64,000 nt of DNA from positions 1 to 64,000 of the forward strand of contig CBDCVJ010000038.1 in the NCBI GenBank assembly GCA_965222975.1. The letters are read 5' to 3'. The translations under genes were made by a program, and so were the position numbers. How positions within the stretch are numbered: position 1 is the first letter of the stretch; each line of letters begins with the position of its first letter. This stretch comes from UBA6168 sp965222975. Lineage in GTDB: Bacteria; Bacteroidota; Bacteroidia; Chitinophagales; Saprospiraceae. Below are positions 34,130-44,339 of this stretch, piece after piece. The notes below the pieces were generated by a model, which was not told the origin of the DNA, ran no database searches, and was given only the letters and a program-made list of their open reading frames with translations.

Positions 34130-34685
34130 TCAATTAAAAGTATTTTCCAAAACATATACAGCCATACCATATTCTCCATTTTTTGATTGGTATTTTTCTT
34201 TTATTATTTTCTTTTTATTGAAATTAAATTTATTTAATAAGTTTATTGAACCAATATTTTTAACGTGCGTATATGCTTCTAATTTATTTATTGCTAAATC
34301 ATTAAAAGCGAAATTTACTACGGCACTCAATGATTCTCCCATTATGCCTTTGTTTTGATATTTTGGATTCAACTCATAACCTAATTCGGCAGTTTTATTA
34401 TCATTTGAAAAATTCCATAAGCATATTGTTCCAATTAAATTATTTATACCTTTTTAAAGTAATCGCCCAATAAATCAATTCATTATTGTCAATTCCATCA
34501 TTTATTTTTTTGATAAACTCCAAAACCTCATCAGTATTTTTAGGTATTTTCCGATCAATATATGTCATGTTTTTATGATCAGAGCGCAAAACATACAATT
34601 CTTTTTTATCAGGTATATCAAGCCGCCTCAATATTAATCGTTCTGTTTTTAATATCGGAAAAGATTTAAAAATAGGTTTATTCAT
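34130..34685 (-). pseudogene. RimJ/RimL-type GNAT acetyltransferase split by a frameshift
   Basis: The N-terminal part (MNKPIFKSFPILKTERLILR...) has the GNAT opening strand TERLILRRL and ends at WAITLKRYK. In the next frame, after TTTAAAAAGGT, the protein continues GINNLIGTICLWNFSNDNKT, AELGYELNPKYQNKGIMGES (the acetyl-CoA loop, QxxGxxG-like) and AINKLEAYTHVKNIGSINLL. Restored, it would have about 185 residues with all GNAT motifs. One A too many (or two too few) in the A5 run explains it. Codon use is more AT-rich than in its neighbours. Confidence 0.6.
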
Positions 34686-34688
34686 TTA

Positions 34689-35120
34689 TTAGTTTTTATT
34701 TGAAAAAATCCACTCAAACTTTATCTCACCACTTTCAGTCAAACCAACTTCCTGCCAGCCCATTTTTCGATAAAAACCTTCTGCTCGTGTTCCCGGTTCA
34801 GTAGACAACCAAATATATTCGATAGATTGATCAGCAACCCATTCCATCATAAGGTCGTGCAGTTTTTTGCCAATCCCCTGCCCTTCATAATTAGGCAATA
34901 AAAACAAAGCCCATACATTTCTTTCTTGCAAGTCAATGATACTAAAGCCAACGATCTGCCCATCAATTTCACAGACCCATCCCCTACCCTGATTAACCAA
35001 AATAGCCTGATAATCCGCCATTGTTACTTTTGATGGATCGGAAAGGATGTTTTCTTGCACGGACATTCGAACTTGATGGATATCTGGCCAATCCTGCATA
35101 GTAGCAATTCGATAATGCAT
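34689..35120 (-). CDS. GNAT family N-acetyltransferase
   Basis: The product has 143 residues from the ATG at 35120 (MHYRIATMQDWPDIHQVRMS), preferred to an in-frame Met 15 codons upstream that adds an FFFLQKN leader unlike the family. It has the GNAT landmarks: VCEIDGQIVGFSIID, WALFLLPNYEGQGIGKKLHD with the acetyl-CoA-binding Q/R-x-x-G-x-G/A loop, and TRAEGFYRKMGWQEVG. The substrate is unknown. It follows the broken acetyltransferase in the same direction with a 3-base gap, so the two were probably one operon. Its frame is clean. Confidence 0.85.
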   Translation of the reverse strand: MHYRIATMQDWPDIHQVRMSVQENILSDPSKVTMADYQAILVNQGRGWVCEIDGQIVGFSIIDLQERNVWALFLLPNYEGQGIGKKLHDLMMEWVADQSIEYIWLSTEPGTRAEGFYRKMGWQEVGLTESGEIKFEWIFSNKN

Positions 35121-35228
35121 ATAAAGACGATTTTTTTGAAGAAAAAAAAAATCAAAGTTACACAACCAAATTGGTCTCTATGTGCATCTTTAGAAAATCA
35201 GAATAAATTCAACATATCAACAAAACGG

Positions 35229-35796
35229 ATGATTATTTCAAAAAAGTTTACTCGTCTTTCTAAATCTACTTTATTATTACCACTTTCCTTTAAACAATTG
35301 GTGACCGAGAGCATTGTAAAAAATCACTTTTTTCCTTTTATATTCATCTTAAATTTTCCCTTTTTTTTAATTACCAGTTGTTCTCCCGAAAATTCTGCAT
35401 CTTCTGAAAAAATATCTGAAAGCAAAAAACAAGTATGGGTGTACAAACACCAAAACAGGGAAGGTTTGGGTTATACACTTTTCTCCATAAAAAAAACCCA
35501 TTAACAAAGGGATCTTACCCGATGACTTTTTAGCCATACGTGATAAAAAAAAGGAGCATTGGAATTGCCTCCTGAAGTGGGAAGGAGAAACCTTGTGGTT
35601 TTACACACCCTCTTCCCGTTCTTTCGCTTCCCACAATTCCGAAAGCGGCAAAACGAAATGGACAATTATTGAAGAGGATGATTTCAACCATTTTTTTTAC
35701 AACGAAAAAGATGCGGGCTATATCCGTTTTTCCAGCCATTGTGGCCAGCCTGATGTTTTTTGCCTTGATGCGGAAGAAATTGTAATTGCTAATTAG
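35229..35796 (+). pseudogene. Hypothetical lipoprotein gene with one homopolymer frameshift
   Basis: The first frame has a hydrophobic stretch and a lipobox (FFLITSC), then SPENSASSEK and GLGYTLFSIKKTH and stops just after an A8 run. With one A less it reads FSIKKPINKGILPDDFLAIR, DKKKEHWNCLLKWEGETLWF, and onward to the natural end HCGQPDVFCLDAEEIVIAN. The mature part would be about 130 residues, with no recognised family. The true start may lie downstream of 35229, since the lipobox is unusually far from that ATG. Like its neighbours it is broken only at a homopolymer. Confidence 0.5.
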
Positions 35797-35884
35797 GGAA
35801 TTGGGGAATTGGGGGATTAATAAAACAAAAAAACAGATAACCCCTAATTTACTAATTCCCTAATTTACCAATTCCCCAATTCCC
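35796..35884. repeat. Hairpin with arms of repeated GGGAATTG units
   Basis: The arms 35796-35812 (GGGAATTGGGGAATTGG) and 35868-35884 are exact reverse complements, 17 bp, followed by AAAAAA. It directly follows the lipoprotein stop and stands in the 321-base gap before the giant gene ending at 36118, which contains no other gene I recognise. Confidence 0.6.
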
Positions 35885-36117
35885 AAAAAAAGCAGGCAGG
35901 GGCGAACCCCACCTGCCCAAAAGGCATCATAAAAAATTGTTCGTTTTTTGTTGGATTTAAAATGTAGTCGCTAAATTTATTTGGCGGACTTTTTTTAGAA
36001 AAACATTCCTTTCCTATCAATATTAATTCAATTGATTTTTAACTCAATAAATAATTTGATCAAGCTACTTTATTGATTTTTGAGTCTGCCATTTAAAATT
36101 GGCAACTACATTGTTTG

Positions 36118-39100
36118 CTAATTAATTAGCAGCATCATTTTAGTAGCATTATGTCTGGGTGTTTCCAAGCAATAATAAAACAAACCCGACTCAGGCAGCG
36201 ATGACCGATCTAACTTAACCTCACTATATCCGGCATCAAAGTCACCTTCTACCGTTTTAACAACCCTTCCCGAAATATCTGTTACGGTCAAAACTGCATG
36301 AGTAGCTTCTGCCAATCGAAAGCCGATGGTCGTTTTTTCGCTGAACGGGTTGGGCACATTTTGCAATAATTCAAACTGGGCATTCAAGTCATCGGCAATA
36401 GCCAATTTCACATTCATTATTTCACCAAAAACACTGTAAGCCTCAGCAGGCGTATATCGATCAGTCAATTGGATAGTTTGGTTTAGCTGCCCTGGTTGCA
36501 ACGCTCGGAATGCCAATTGCACTAAAGGTTGTCCTTCTAACCAATTGCTTTGATAGTCATTCCAACTCACAGTCAAAAAACCATCGTTGACATATCGTCG
36601 ACCAAAATGGCCAGCATCAGTCAAGCAATGTTGAGTTTCGATGAACGACAAAATGTTTGGATCAAAAGCTATGGTGAATTGAAACCCAACAGCTGAAAAG
36701 TCTTCTGTTGATAGTGAAACGGTAACCGTTTCTCCTACAACAAACCGATGGTTTTGGGTTTCTAAAAGAAGCATGCTTTCCACTCCTCGATCATCATTAG
36801 TTCCTCCGACAAAATTGGCGTCGGCACTTTCGTTTACATCACCTACTTTGACGGCAATAAAATCGGCATCAAGCACATCAGTAGAGATATTATTAATATT
36901 GATGACTTCAGGGAAAATATCTGCCCAGGGGTTTTGCGGATTTGGGAACGAATAATCGTTTGGCAAAAAGCGCCATGAAGTATTGTTTGGAAACTGATCA
37001 TTGATATACAGGATCAACTTGCGTATTTCCACCAAATCAAATGTCGTGACTGTTCCTGAACGATTGGCGTCCGCTGCAATGATTTTATAAGGTGAATCCA
37101 GCAGGGTCACGCCGAGGATATGCTGGGTGATAAGCACTAAGTCGTAAGTAGTCACACCATTCAGATGATCATCATCTTTGCGGGGTGCAACAGTCAAATC
37201 GCTACCCTTTGGCAAATCCAAAAACTGAAAGCCTCCTAATGGATCAGTCGTTGAAACACTTGTGCTTTGGCCGCTTAGATTGACCGTAACATCTTGGACA
37301 GGGATACCATTTTCCGTATCAATAACACCTACTAAATCAACGACCAGCGTGGTGTCATCGCCACATGTTGCCGTATCAGCCTGAACGGTGACGAGGGTTT
37401 TACAAAAATCCTGGTTGCCCAATTCATCCGTAACCCATACTTCCAAAGAATCGCCTGGAATATCATGACAGAAAAAAGTTGTATCCGTAAAGGTTGTATC
37501 AGGTGAAAAGGAGAATGTAAGGTTGGAACAATTATCATTGCTGCCATCATCGAGTTGAGCGGCGTTCAATCCAATCATCGGTGGCAAGGTATTCATTACC
37601 ACCACAATCAGTCCTTCTTTGCAAAATACAGTAGGAGCTTTACCGTCTTTTACTTCCACAGTAGTAGAACAGGTCATTTGGTTATTGCAATTGTCTTTTG
37701 CCGTATAAGTCACATTATAAATATCAGGTGGCACATTGGTATAAGGGCCAAAGCCTAAGCCCCCCGGAATGTCGGAATCCACAGTCACCGTCACTACTGG
37801 ACTACAATCGGTAATTGTTCCGTTAAGCGTAGGCAGCATAACCGTAGCTGTACAGGTCGAATCCAATATTTCCACATCAGGAATATTGCAACCCATGGAG
37901 AACACAGGGTCGGTAATGTCATTTACCTTCATTTTTTGCTGATAAATAATATAACCATCCCAAGGGTCGGAGTCTGGATCGGTATCGGGCCCAAACTGTT
38001 GGCTGGCCATACTATTATTTGGCATCGCCGAGTCGTTCCAGCTATCCCGGAAAGTACGGTCGTCGCAGTCTCCGTCACCATCAAGGTCACAGGCGGGGGC
38101 AATTAGGCCAAGCTCACTCTCAGGTTTTTCAATTACCTCTTGGTCCACTTCCGCACCGACGACGCACCAGTTGATGATGGCCCAAGTCCTCACTATTTTG
38201 AAACAAGCATCTGGTACTACATTTAATGTATCGTCTTTGTAAGAAACAGCGATCATTTCACAGGTTTCATTAAAAATTGCTGGCTCGCCAAATTCTGGCA
38301 ATGTGTTTCCACATGTCGTCTCTATGTCTTCGGGAAATTCCACGACCCAATCAGAGGTATGACGAACATTAATTCTTTGTGTACAGGTTTGAGATTGTAA
38401 CCCACCGGGGTCTTTTGCCTTCCATTTCCTGGTCATTCTGCCCTCCAAGCATTGGGATAGGTTTTGGCTAAAATTTTTGGTTATGGTCAAACTACAATTG
38501 TCAAAAAAGGTCGGCGTACCAAAAGCAGCATCCAAGAATTCATTTTGGGCAGTTTGGTCTCCGCTCAGAGCAGCCAATTGTGTCTCATAATCTTGTGCAT
38601 AAGTATCGCAATCAATAGATTGGTTGGCTGGGCAATTGACCAACTGAGGGTTCACTTTATCATTGACGATTACTTCCACCATGCAATCATTGAAATTGTT
38701 GTGGCAGTCAAAAACCCGGAAGACGACCATCTGCTTGCCAGCACCAACATCGTTGCAGCAGAACACTACTGTTGAACCAAATTTGGTATCGTCGTGCCCA
38801 TCATTGCAGGGATCATTCATGCGGCGCACCTCAAAATGATCTAAACAACAATTATCGTGACTACCGTCATCAAATGTTTCAGCGAAAACGATGGCTTCGC
38901 CATTGGAGGTCAGGTTTACATCTGTCAGTTCATCACAAACGGCAGTGGGCGTTTGGTTATCACCGACCGTCAATTGTACTACGATTGAACCTGTATTCCC
39001 ACAAGCATCTGTGACACGATATTCAATATCATGCACACCCATGGGAAGACCTGGACTTGGTATATAACCTCCCAAACTGCCGTCACTGGCAATATAGTCC

Positions 39101-42100
39101 GCTGCCCCTGCGGGGGTGATGATCTGAATGGTTACGTTGTTATTGCAGTTGTCGGTCACATCATCGGGAGGTGGTAAGAAACCTTTCGAAAAGCAAGGGA
39201 AGGGATAAGTGCCTGATTGGTCGGCATTTACTTCAAAAGGCGCTTTGGTAACGACAGGGGCAACCTTGTCTTCGATTTTGATGACCTGAACATTATCGTT
39301 GCCTTCTGAATCTTCAGTAATAATTTCACTTGTACACCAATCAATTACCATCCAGGTCCGAACTATTTTGAAACTTGTCCCGCACATAGGGATTACATCA
39401 TCGCTGTGCAAAATATTATAGCCACACACACCCCCTGCATTTGCTACAACCCCTGATCCAGTGTTCTGTAAAATATTATTTGATAGGTTAGCTGCTGCAT
39501 CAATATCTGACGGATCGGTAGGGTCACTGTCAGTTATCAATGGATTTAACGCTATTGGATCAGTAATACCCGGAAAGTTGCTGTACTGCTCGCAATGCCA
39601 GGAAACATCAATTGGAAATTCAATTCCCCCTCTTTCCAAATGTATTTCCACCGTGCATGGAAGGGCTGGGTTGCCGTGTTCATCATTGCCAGTATAAGTT
39701 CTTTCAATTTTATAAATGCCATCACAGATGTCATTGTCGGTTACTTGCTCGCCGCCAAATTTAACTTCTGGATCAGGGTCACAATTATCAATAAGCTCCG
39801 GCTCGGTAATATAAGGCGCCGATTGGCTGCACGGGATCACAACAGCTGTATCTGGGCATTCAAATTCAGGCCCCATTTTATCTTCCAAATGGATATAACC
39901 CCAGCAAGTATTTTTATGGACTTTTTCCCTCACCTTCACAGAAAGGGTCTGGCCGATGAAGCTGCCATCAATTTCATGCACGTTGGGGGTGGCTGGCACA
40001 AGGTCAGGAATTGGCATGCCCATGAGCGTTTTTACCATCAATATTTCATAGTAAGTCCCTAACGGCAAAAGATCATCACTGGCACAGTCTTCTTCCTCTC
40101 CTTCCAGCACCATAGGAGGTGTCAGGCTGGCGATACAATCTCCGTTAAGGGAAACCTGGACACTGGTGTTGCAGGAAAGGCCGCCACTCATTTCTTCGTA
40201 GCAATTGGTCAAAGGTGTCGGATCATCTGAACCTCCTGAATCCCCTGGCCTACCAAGGTTATTGCTTTGTGTAATATAACCGGAATCGGAAGCATCACTA
40301 ACTTCTATAGGTGTTCCTGCTGGGCCATCGCCAGTGCCTTTTCCTATTGCTTGCAACCTTAACATGGTTGGCGCACCTGGTGCTTTCGGGTTCACCTCAA
40401 TGCGGTATTGTATGATAAATAACTCACCAGGATGCAGTTGGCCACTGCTTAGTAGTAAGTCATTCGAACCATCATATGCGGGATTGGCAGACGGGTTGGT
40501 CGTAGCATTGCTAATCGTTCCATTAATGCCTACTGGGATAATTTGCGGAACGCCAATCACTGCGTCAAATGCACTCCCCAACTGACTAGGTAAAGTAAGG
40601 TTTTCCAATAAACTAAAATCTGTAAGCCCCACACTACCAACGTTTTGTACCAATACCTGAACGATCACATCAAAGTGACCACCAATACCGCTGGTCGCTT
40701 CATCCACACCAGCAATGTGCTGAGCCACTCGAATGGCAGGCAGGTTGATAACCAATGCATTGGAATCACAGCCGTTATCTCCCGGTTGGCCAGCGTTGAT
40801 GTTCTCAGGATTTGGGCCACTGTCGGATTTATCAAAAACAATAAAAGTGTTTCCGTCTAGGCCAATGCCATCGGCACTGGTTGTTGCAGAGTTGGTCAGG
40901 GGATAGGTGATGCCCATTGCATCGGGGTTCATTTCCACTTTGAAATCAACCGTGATGTTTTGATTGGGAAATAAAACCCCATTTGTGCCATTGAAGATGT
41001 TTGGAAAAACACCAATACTTGGATTGGAAGTAGCATTAGAACTGATGATGTTCGGGAACTGCACTAAACCCACATAGCTATTCCCCAACATCGTTGTAAT
41101 ATCATCTGTCAGGTCAATATTGGTCAATTGGGTATTGCCTGTATTTTTCAAATTTATTCTAAAAACAACATCGAGATTCCCGGCTGTATTGCTTGCGGAA
41201 GGCGAATAGGACAAAATTCTTTTTGAAAGACCAACGCCTGAAAGGTTTAGGGGGAAAAAATCATCTTGATACTTGGTATCACCCACAAATCCAATGTTTT
41301 GGCTTTCCGGTGCTGTTCCTGCATCTGAGTTATCGAAAGCAAGCAACGACCCCGAATGACAACCCGGCAACTTGTCCAGATTTGGAAACAAACCTCTTGC
41401 ACTTACTTGACACTGGTTGTACAAAGGCATCGGCGCACTGGGTGCGTTTGGGTCGAGCAGAACCCTTAATTCAACCGTTAGTGAATCATTTCTACCAAAT
41501 GTAAATGTGGGGTCATCGAAAATCTCTGGGTCAGCTGCTGTGCCAGTATAATTACCGTTTATGGCAGGTAAAGGATTAGATGTAGCACTGGTTATAGTAG
41601 GTGGGCTAATCAATCCTATAAAGGCCGATCCGAAATTGGCTGATAAATTTTGGATCAATGAGAGGTTATCAAGTAAGGTATTTCCAGTATTTTTTATGAC
41701 CATTGCCAATGTGACCTCCACATTTCCCGCCGCATCACAGGTTGGATGGAAATCATAATCTCTAGCCGAAACTGCTACATTGATGGCAGGTATATAAAGC
41801 AGCAGGCCATCTTTTTCATTTTGGTCGTTAGTGTCGCCAGGAGCGCCTAATGGCGCGTCAGAATCGGTAGATACAGTGTCTCCAATCGGGTCAATTCCAG
41901 ACCCCACTGCCTGATTGGAAACAGGGGCATATTGCGCTAAGACATTGGGGTTCATTTCAATGGTTAAGTCAACAACAAGTGTTTCGTTGGGTGCTATCAA
42001 CCCGGAAGCACCATCGAAAACCTGAATATTGTTTTTGCCATCATAAGCGATGTTGAAAACAGGATTACTTGTCACAGCATGGCCAATCCCAAAATTTGCA

Positions 42101-42525
42101 CTTATAAACCTGATAAATGCTCCAACTGGAATTTGTCCGTATAGGTCATCCTCCAATTGGATATTGTTCAGGTCATCTGCACCTAGGTTTTGCATGGTCA
42201 TGCGAAAGGTCACAAAAACATTTCCAGCTGTTGAATCAGCAGCCTCCACGCACCATGTTTCCTTGGTCAAGATCAAGTTGTTCATGGTGGCCCCAAAAGG
42301 AAATAGAAAGTCTTTGTCAGGCAAATACGTTGTCGCAGAAGTGCCGATATCAACAAAATAGGAAGGGTTTGGATTGGTAAGATTTGAACTGATGGAGTTT
42401 GATTCAACTGCCTTAAATTCTTTTTTCCCACTAAAAAATGATGAAAATAGAGGAATCCCCATTAGAAGTAAAAATGAAGAACTCCAGAATGGGAAAATCG
42501 GTCTTTGATGATGCTTTTTGCTCAT
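36118..42525 (-). CDS. Giant (2135-residue) secreted adhesin-like protein with T9SS sorting domain
   Basis: An N-terminal hydrophobic segment (about 13-32) is followed by five or six repeats of a DUF11-like beta domain of about 130-160 residues (roughly 45-780). Their cores are NTGNTQLTNIDLTDDI-like, with N-P-S-x-N-P and the D-S-G/D-S-D-A junction. Then comes a Cys-rich region (about 800-930), several HYR/Ig-like domains with D-x-C-x-P and N-C-S motifs (about 930-1740), a dockerin-like segment with DANRSGTVTTFDLVEIRKLI (about 1850), a cohesin-like domain with AVGFQFTIAFDPNILSF (about 1950), and a type A T9SS sorting domain (about 2045-2135: NVPNPFSEKTTIGFRL, VTDISGRVVK). It is probably a surface-attached or secreted adhesin. 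The start at 42525 fits the signal peptide. Confidence 0.9.
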   Translation of the reverse strand: MSKKHHQRPIFPFWSSSFLLLMGIPLFSSFFSGKKEFKAVESNSISSNLTNPNPSYFVDIGTSATTYLPDKDFLFPFGATMNNLILTKETWCVEAADSTAGNVFVTFRMTMQNLGADDLNNIQLEDDLYGQIPVGAFIRFISANFGIGHAVTSNPVFNIAYDGKNNIQVFDGASGLIAPNETLVVDLTIEMNPNVLAQYAPVSNQAVGSGIDPIGDTVSTDSDAPLGAPGDTNDQNEKDGLLLYIPAINVAVSARDYDFHPTCDAAGNVEVTLAMVIKNTGNTLLDNLSLIQNLSANFGSAFIGLISPPTITSATSNPLPAINGNYTGTAADPEIFDDPTFTFGRNDSLTVELRVLLDPNAPSAPMPLYNQCQVSARGLFPNLDKLPGCHSGSLLAFDNSDAGTAPESQNIGFVGDTKYQDDFFPLNLSGVGLSKRILSYSPSASNTAGNLDVVFRINLKNTGNTQLTNIDLTDDITTMLGNSYVGLVQFPNIISSNATSNPSIGVFPNIFNGTNGVLFPNQNITVDFKVEMNPDAMGITYPLTNSATTSADGIGLDGNTFIVFDKSDSGPNPENINAGQPGDNGCDSNALVINLPAIRVAQHIAGVDEATSGIGGHFDVIVQVLVQNVGSVGLTDFSLLENLTLPSQLGSAFDAVIGVPQIIPVGINGTISNATTNPSANPAYDGSNDLLLSSGQLHPGELFIIQYRIEVNPKAPGAPTMLRLQAIGKGTGDGPAGTPIEVSDASDSGYITQSNNLGRPGDSGGSDDPTPLTNCYEEMSGGLSCNTSVQVSLNGDCIASLTPPMVLEGEEEDCASDDLLPLGTYYEILMVKTLMGMPIPDLVPATPNVHEIDGSFIGQTLSVKVREKVHKNTCWGYIHLEDKMGPEFECPDTAVVIPCSQSAPYITEPELIDNCDPDPEVKFGGEQVTDNDICDGIYKIERTYTGNDEHGNPALPCTVEIHLERGGIEFPIDVSWHCEQYSNFPGITDPIALNPLITDSDPTDPSDIDAAANLSNNILQNTGSGVVANAGGVCGYNILHSDDVIPMCGTSFKIVRTWMVIDWCTSEIITEDSEGNDNVQVIKIEDKVAPVVTKAPFEVNADQSGTYPFPCFSKGFLPPPDDVTDNCNNNVTIQIITPAGAADYIASDGSLGGYIPSPGLPMGVHDIEYRVTDACGNTGSIVVQLTVGDNQTPTAVCDELTDVNLTSNGEAIVFAETFDDGSHDNCCLDHFEVRRMNDPCNDGHDDTKFGSTVVFCCNDVGAGKQMVVFRVFDCHNNFNDCMVEVIVNDKVNPQLVNCPANQSIDCDTYAQDYETQLAALSGDQTAQNEFLDAAFGTPTFFDNCSLTITKNFSQNLSQCLEGRMTRKWKAKDPGGLQSQTCTQRINVRHTSDWVVEFPEDIETTCGNTLPEFGEPAIFNETCEMIAVSYKDDTLNVVPDACFKIVRTWAIINWCVVGAEVDQEVIEKPESELGLIAPACDLDGDGDCDDRTFRDSWNDSAMPNNSMASQQFGPDTDPDSDPWDGYIIYQQKMKVNDITDPVFSMGCNIPDVEILDSTCTATVMLPTLNGTITDCSPVVTVTVDSDIPGGLGFGPYTNVPPDIYNVTYTAKDNCNNQMTCSTTVEVKDGKAPTVFCKEGLIVVVMNTLPPMIGLNAAQLDDGSNDNCSNLTFSFSPDTTFTDTTFFCHDIPGDSLEVWVTDELGNQDFCKTLVTVQADTATCGDDTTLVVDLVGVIDTENGIPVQDVTVNLSGQSTSVSTTDPLGGFQFLDLPKGSDLTVAPRKDDDHLNGVTTYDLVLITQHILGVTLLDSPYKIIAADANRSGTVTTFDLVEIRKLILYINDQFPNNTSWRFLPNDYSFPNPQNPWADIFPEVININNISTDVLDADFIAVKVGDVNESADANFVGGTNDDRGVESMLLLETQNHRFVVGETVTVSLSTEDFSAVGFQFTIAFDPNILSFIETQHCLTDAGHFGRRYVNDGFLTVSWNDYQSNWLEGQPLVQLAFRALQPGQLNQTIQLTDRYTPAEAYSVFGEIMNVKLAIADDLNAQFELLQNVPNPFSEKTTIGFRLAEATHAVLTVTDISGRVVKTVEGDFDAGYSEVKLDRSSLPESGLFYYCLETPRHNATKMMLLIN

Positions 42526-43012
42526 TAGGATTGGAGAAAGGTTGTGAGCAGGAAGGAGGAAAGGCAGTTTGCAACAGGTAGTTCGCAGTATGCAATACCC
42601 AGTGTACTGTTTGTTATGAGCAGAATACCAAGTGACAAATAGTTAAATTAGTCACTGCGGGAAGGTACCACGCTTCCACAGCTGCATTCAACAAAACTTA
42701 CACTACAAGTAGCCTTATTATTACTTAACCCAGTGCATCATTGACTTTATTTGAAATCCTTTTTTCACAACAAGATTCCATATACCAATGGCATTAGGCT
42801 AAATAACCTTACACATACTCTTTGTTAGAAAAATGAAACCTACATGGCACTCGCTGAGGTCGAGGCCAGAAATAATCGGTATCGGGATGGGTCATAAAAT
42901 AGGTAGCTTTGAAGGGATTTGGGTGTAACTACCTATGTACAGTTTACATTACGAATATTACTAATATTATGCCAAATTAATATATGTAATTTATTGTTTT
43001 TGTTAAAAACCC
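42526..43012. other. Intergenic region, no gene seen
   Basis: These 487 bases upstream of the giant gene hold only short AT-rich sequence and a repetition of GTGTACTG-like words. Next to it at 43013 begins the palindromic element. The promoter of the giant gene probably lies here, but I cannot place it. Confidence 0.4.
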
Positions 43013-43202
43013 TTTTAAGTTACTATACACTTTTTGAAAAAGGCTGGTTTTCATGCCTGAGAAGAAACTCATAGAGAGGGAGGTGTTTTTTTTTTGATTT
43101 TTTTCAGAAAAAATCAAAAAAAAAACACCTCCCTCTCTATGAGTTTCTTCTCCTTTTGCCTGAAAACGGATTTGGGCAAAAAAAGTGTATAGTAACTTAA
43201 AA
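43013..43202. repeat. Full-length family A palindromic element (about 190 bp)
   Basis: The 23-bp outer arms 43013-43035 and 43180-43202 are exact inverted repeats (TTTTAAGTTACTATACACTT...). A central hairpin has 45-bp perfect arms (43059-43103 and 43108-43152) with a 4-base loop TCAG. TTTTCATGCCTGA on the left and GCCTGAAAACGGAT on the right of the centre match the copy at 29147-29333 even though the hairpin bases differ. This is the longest perfect palindrome in the window. Confidence 0.75.
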
Positions 43203-43265
43203 CCCTTTAACTCCAACTTTGTGCAGTCTGCCATCAATCATGTTTTTTGAAAAACACAAATAAAA

Positions 43266-43299
43266 AAAAGCCTTTGAGGGAATACCCTCAAAGGCTTTT
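43266..43299 (-). terminator. Rho-independent terminator of the etf operon
   Basis: A 15-bp stem (AAAAGCCTTTGAGGG with CCCTCAAAGGCTTTT) with a 4-base loop and, on the minus strand, a T-run. It lies 21 bases after the etfA stop. Confidence 0.85.
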
Positions 43300-43319
43300 A
43301 GCAAATGATGCGAATTGAA

Positions 43320-44282
43320 TTACGCTGCCTTATATTTCTTAACAGCCTCTGTCAAACGGGGAACGACGTCAAAAAGATCGCCGACCACTCCATAATCAGC
43401 AGCTTTAAAAAATGGCGCTTCCGAGTCTTTATTAATGACTACTATTACTTTTGATTGGTTGACACCTGCCAAATGCTGAATAGCACCTGAAATACCAATA
43501 GCAATATAAAGGTTTGGTTTTATGGCAACACCAGTTTGACCGACATGCTCATGATGAGGCCTCCAACCCGTGTCCGCTACAGGACGTGAACATGCAGTAG
43601 TAGCCCCCAAAGTGGCAGCTAATTCTTCGATGATGCCCCAATTCTCAGGACCTTTCATTCCTCGACCAGCAGAAACAACCAACTCCGCTTCAGGTAATGG
43701 AGCAGTGTCACCTTGCTGAAGGTTCACCTCAATTACTTTTACTTTCGGTGCTGGTACATTTACGTCAAGAGTTTCTACCACTACAGGAACACCGATTGAT
43801 TCAGGTGGTACTTCATTTCCAGCCAGCGAAATGACTTTCACATCAGAAGTGATGGCGTACTCGGCGGTGGCTTTTCCAGAAAACACCCCCTTTTTAACTT
43901 TCATCGTACTGCCTTCCATGACGGGAATTGATTTAGCGCCAGCTATTGATCCGGCATTCAATCGGGCAGCCAATCGTCCAAGCAATGACTTGCCTGTTGA
44001 GGTGTGACTGACAATGACCACCTTTGCCCCTATAGATTGAGCAGTATTACCAATTGCAGCGGCAAATACCTGGCTATCAAATTGAGCCAAGTTGTCATCA
44101 TTTATATTGTAAACCTTGGAAGCACCATATGTGCCGAGTTGCCCAGCATTCTCCACATTTCCCAATGTCAATGCCGCACATTCAGTACCGAGCACCTGGG
44201 CTGTTTTATAGCCATAAGTTACTGCTTCGAAGGCAGCTTTTTTCAATTGGCCGTTTATAGATTCTGCAAAAACTAATACCAT
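43320..44282 (-). CDS. etfA: Electron transfer flavoprotein subunit alpha
   Basis: The product has 320 residues. The N-terminal half (1-185) is the ETF alpha/beta domain. The C-terminal half has the FAD-binding landmarks PLPEAELVVSAGRGMKGPENW, ATTACSRPVADTGWRPHHEHVGQTGVAI (quoted in shorter parts: SRPVADTGW and EHVGQTG), YIAIGISGAIQHLAGV and INKDSEAPFFKAADYGVVGD. ETF passes electrons from acyl-CoA and related dehydrogenases to the quinone pool. It follows etfB on the same strand with a 57-base gap. A terminator ends the operon. Confidence 0.95.
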   Translation of the reverse strand: MVLVFAESINGQLKKAAFEAVTYGYKTAQVLGTECAALTLGNVENAGQLGTYGASKVYNINDDNLAQFDSQVFAAAIGNTAQSIGAKVVIVSHTSTGKSLLGRLAARLNAGSIAGAKSIPVMEGSTMKVKKGVFSGKATAEYAITSDVKVISLAGNEVPPESIGVPVVVETLDVNVPAPKVKVIEVNLQQGDTAPLPEAELVVSAGRGMKGPENWGIIEELAATLGATTACSRPVADTGWRPHHEHVGQTGVAIKPNLYIAIGISGAIQHLAGVNQSKVIVVINKDSEAPFFKAADYGVVGDLFDVVPRLTEAVKKYKAA

Positions 44283-44339
44283 ATTATTGTTGGTTGTTAT
44301 TTGTTGTTTGTTACTTATTGTTTTAAAAAGCAGTAGCCT

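Noticed and set aside
32821..35796. A genomic island with decaying genes
   Set aside because: The breaks are almost all single-base homopolymer changes, one gene in the middle is intact and no mobile element is present, so sequencing error is the simpler reading.
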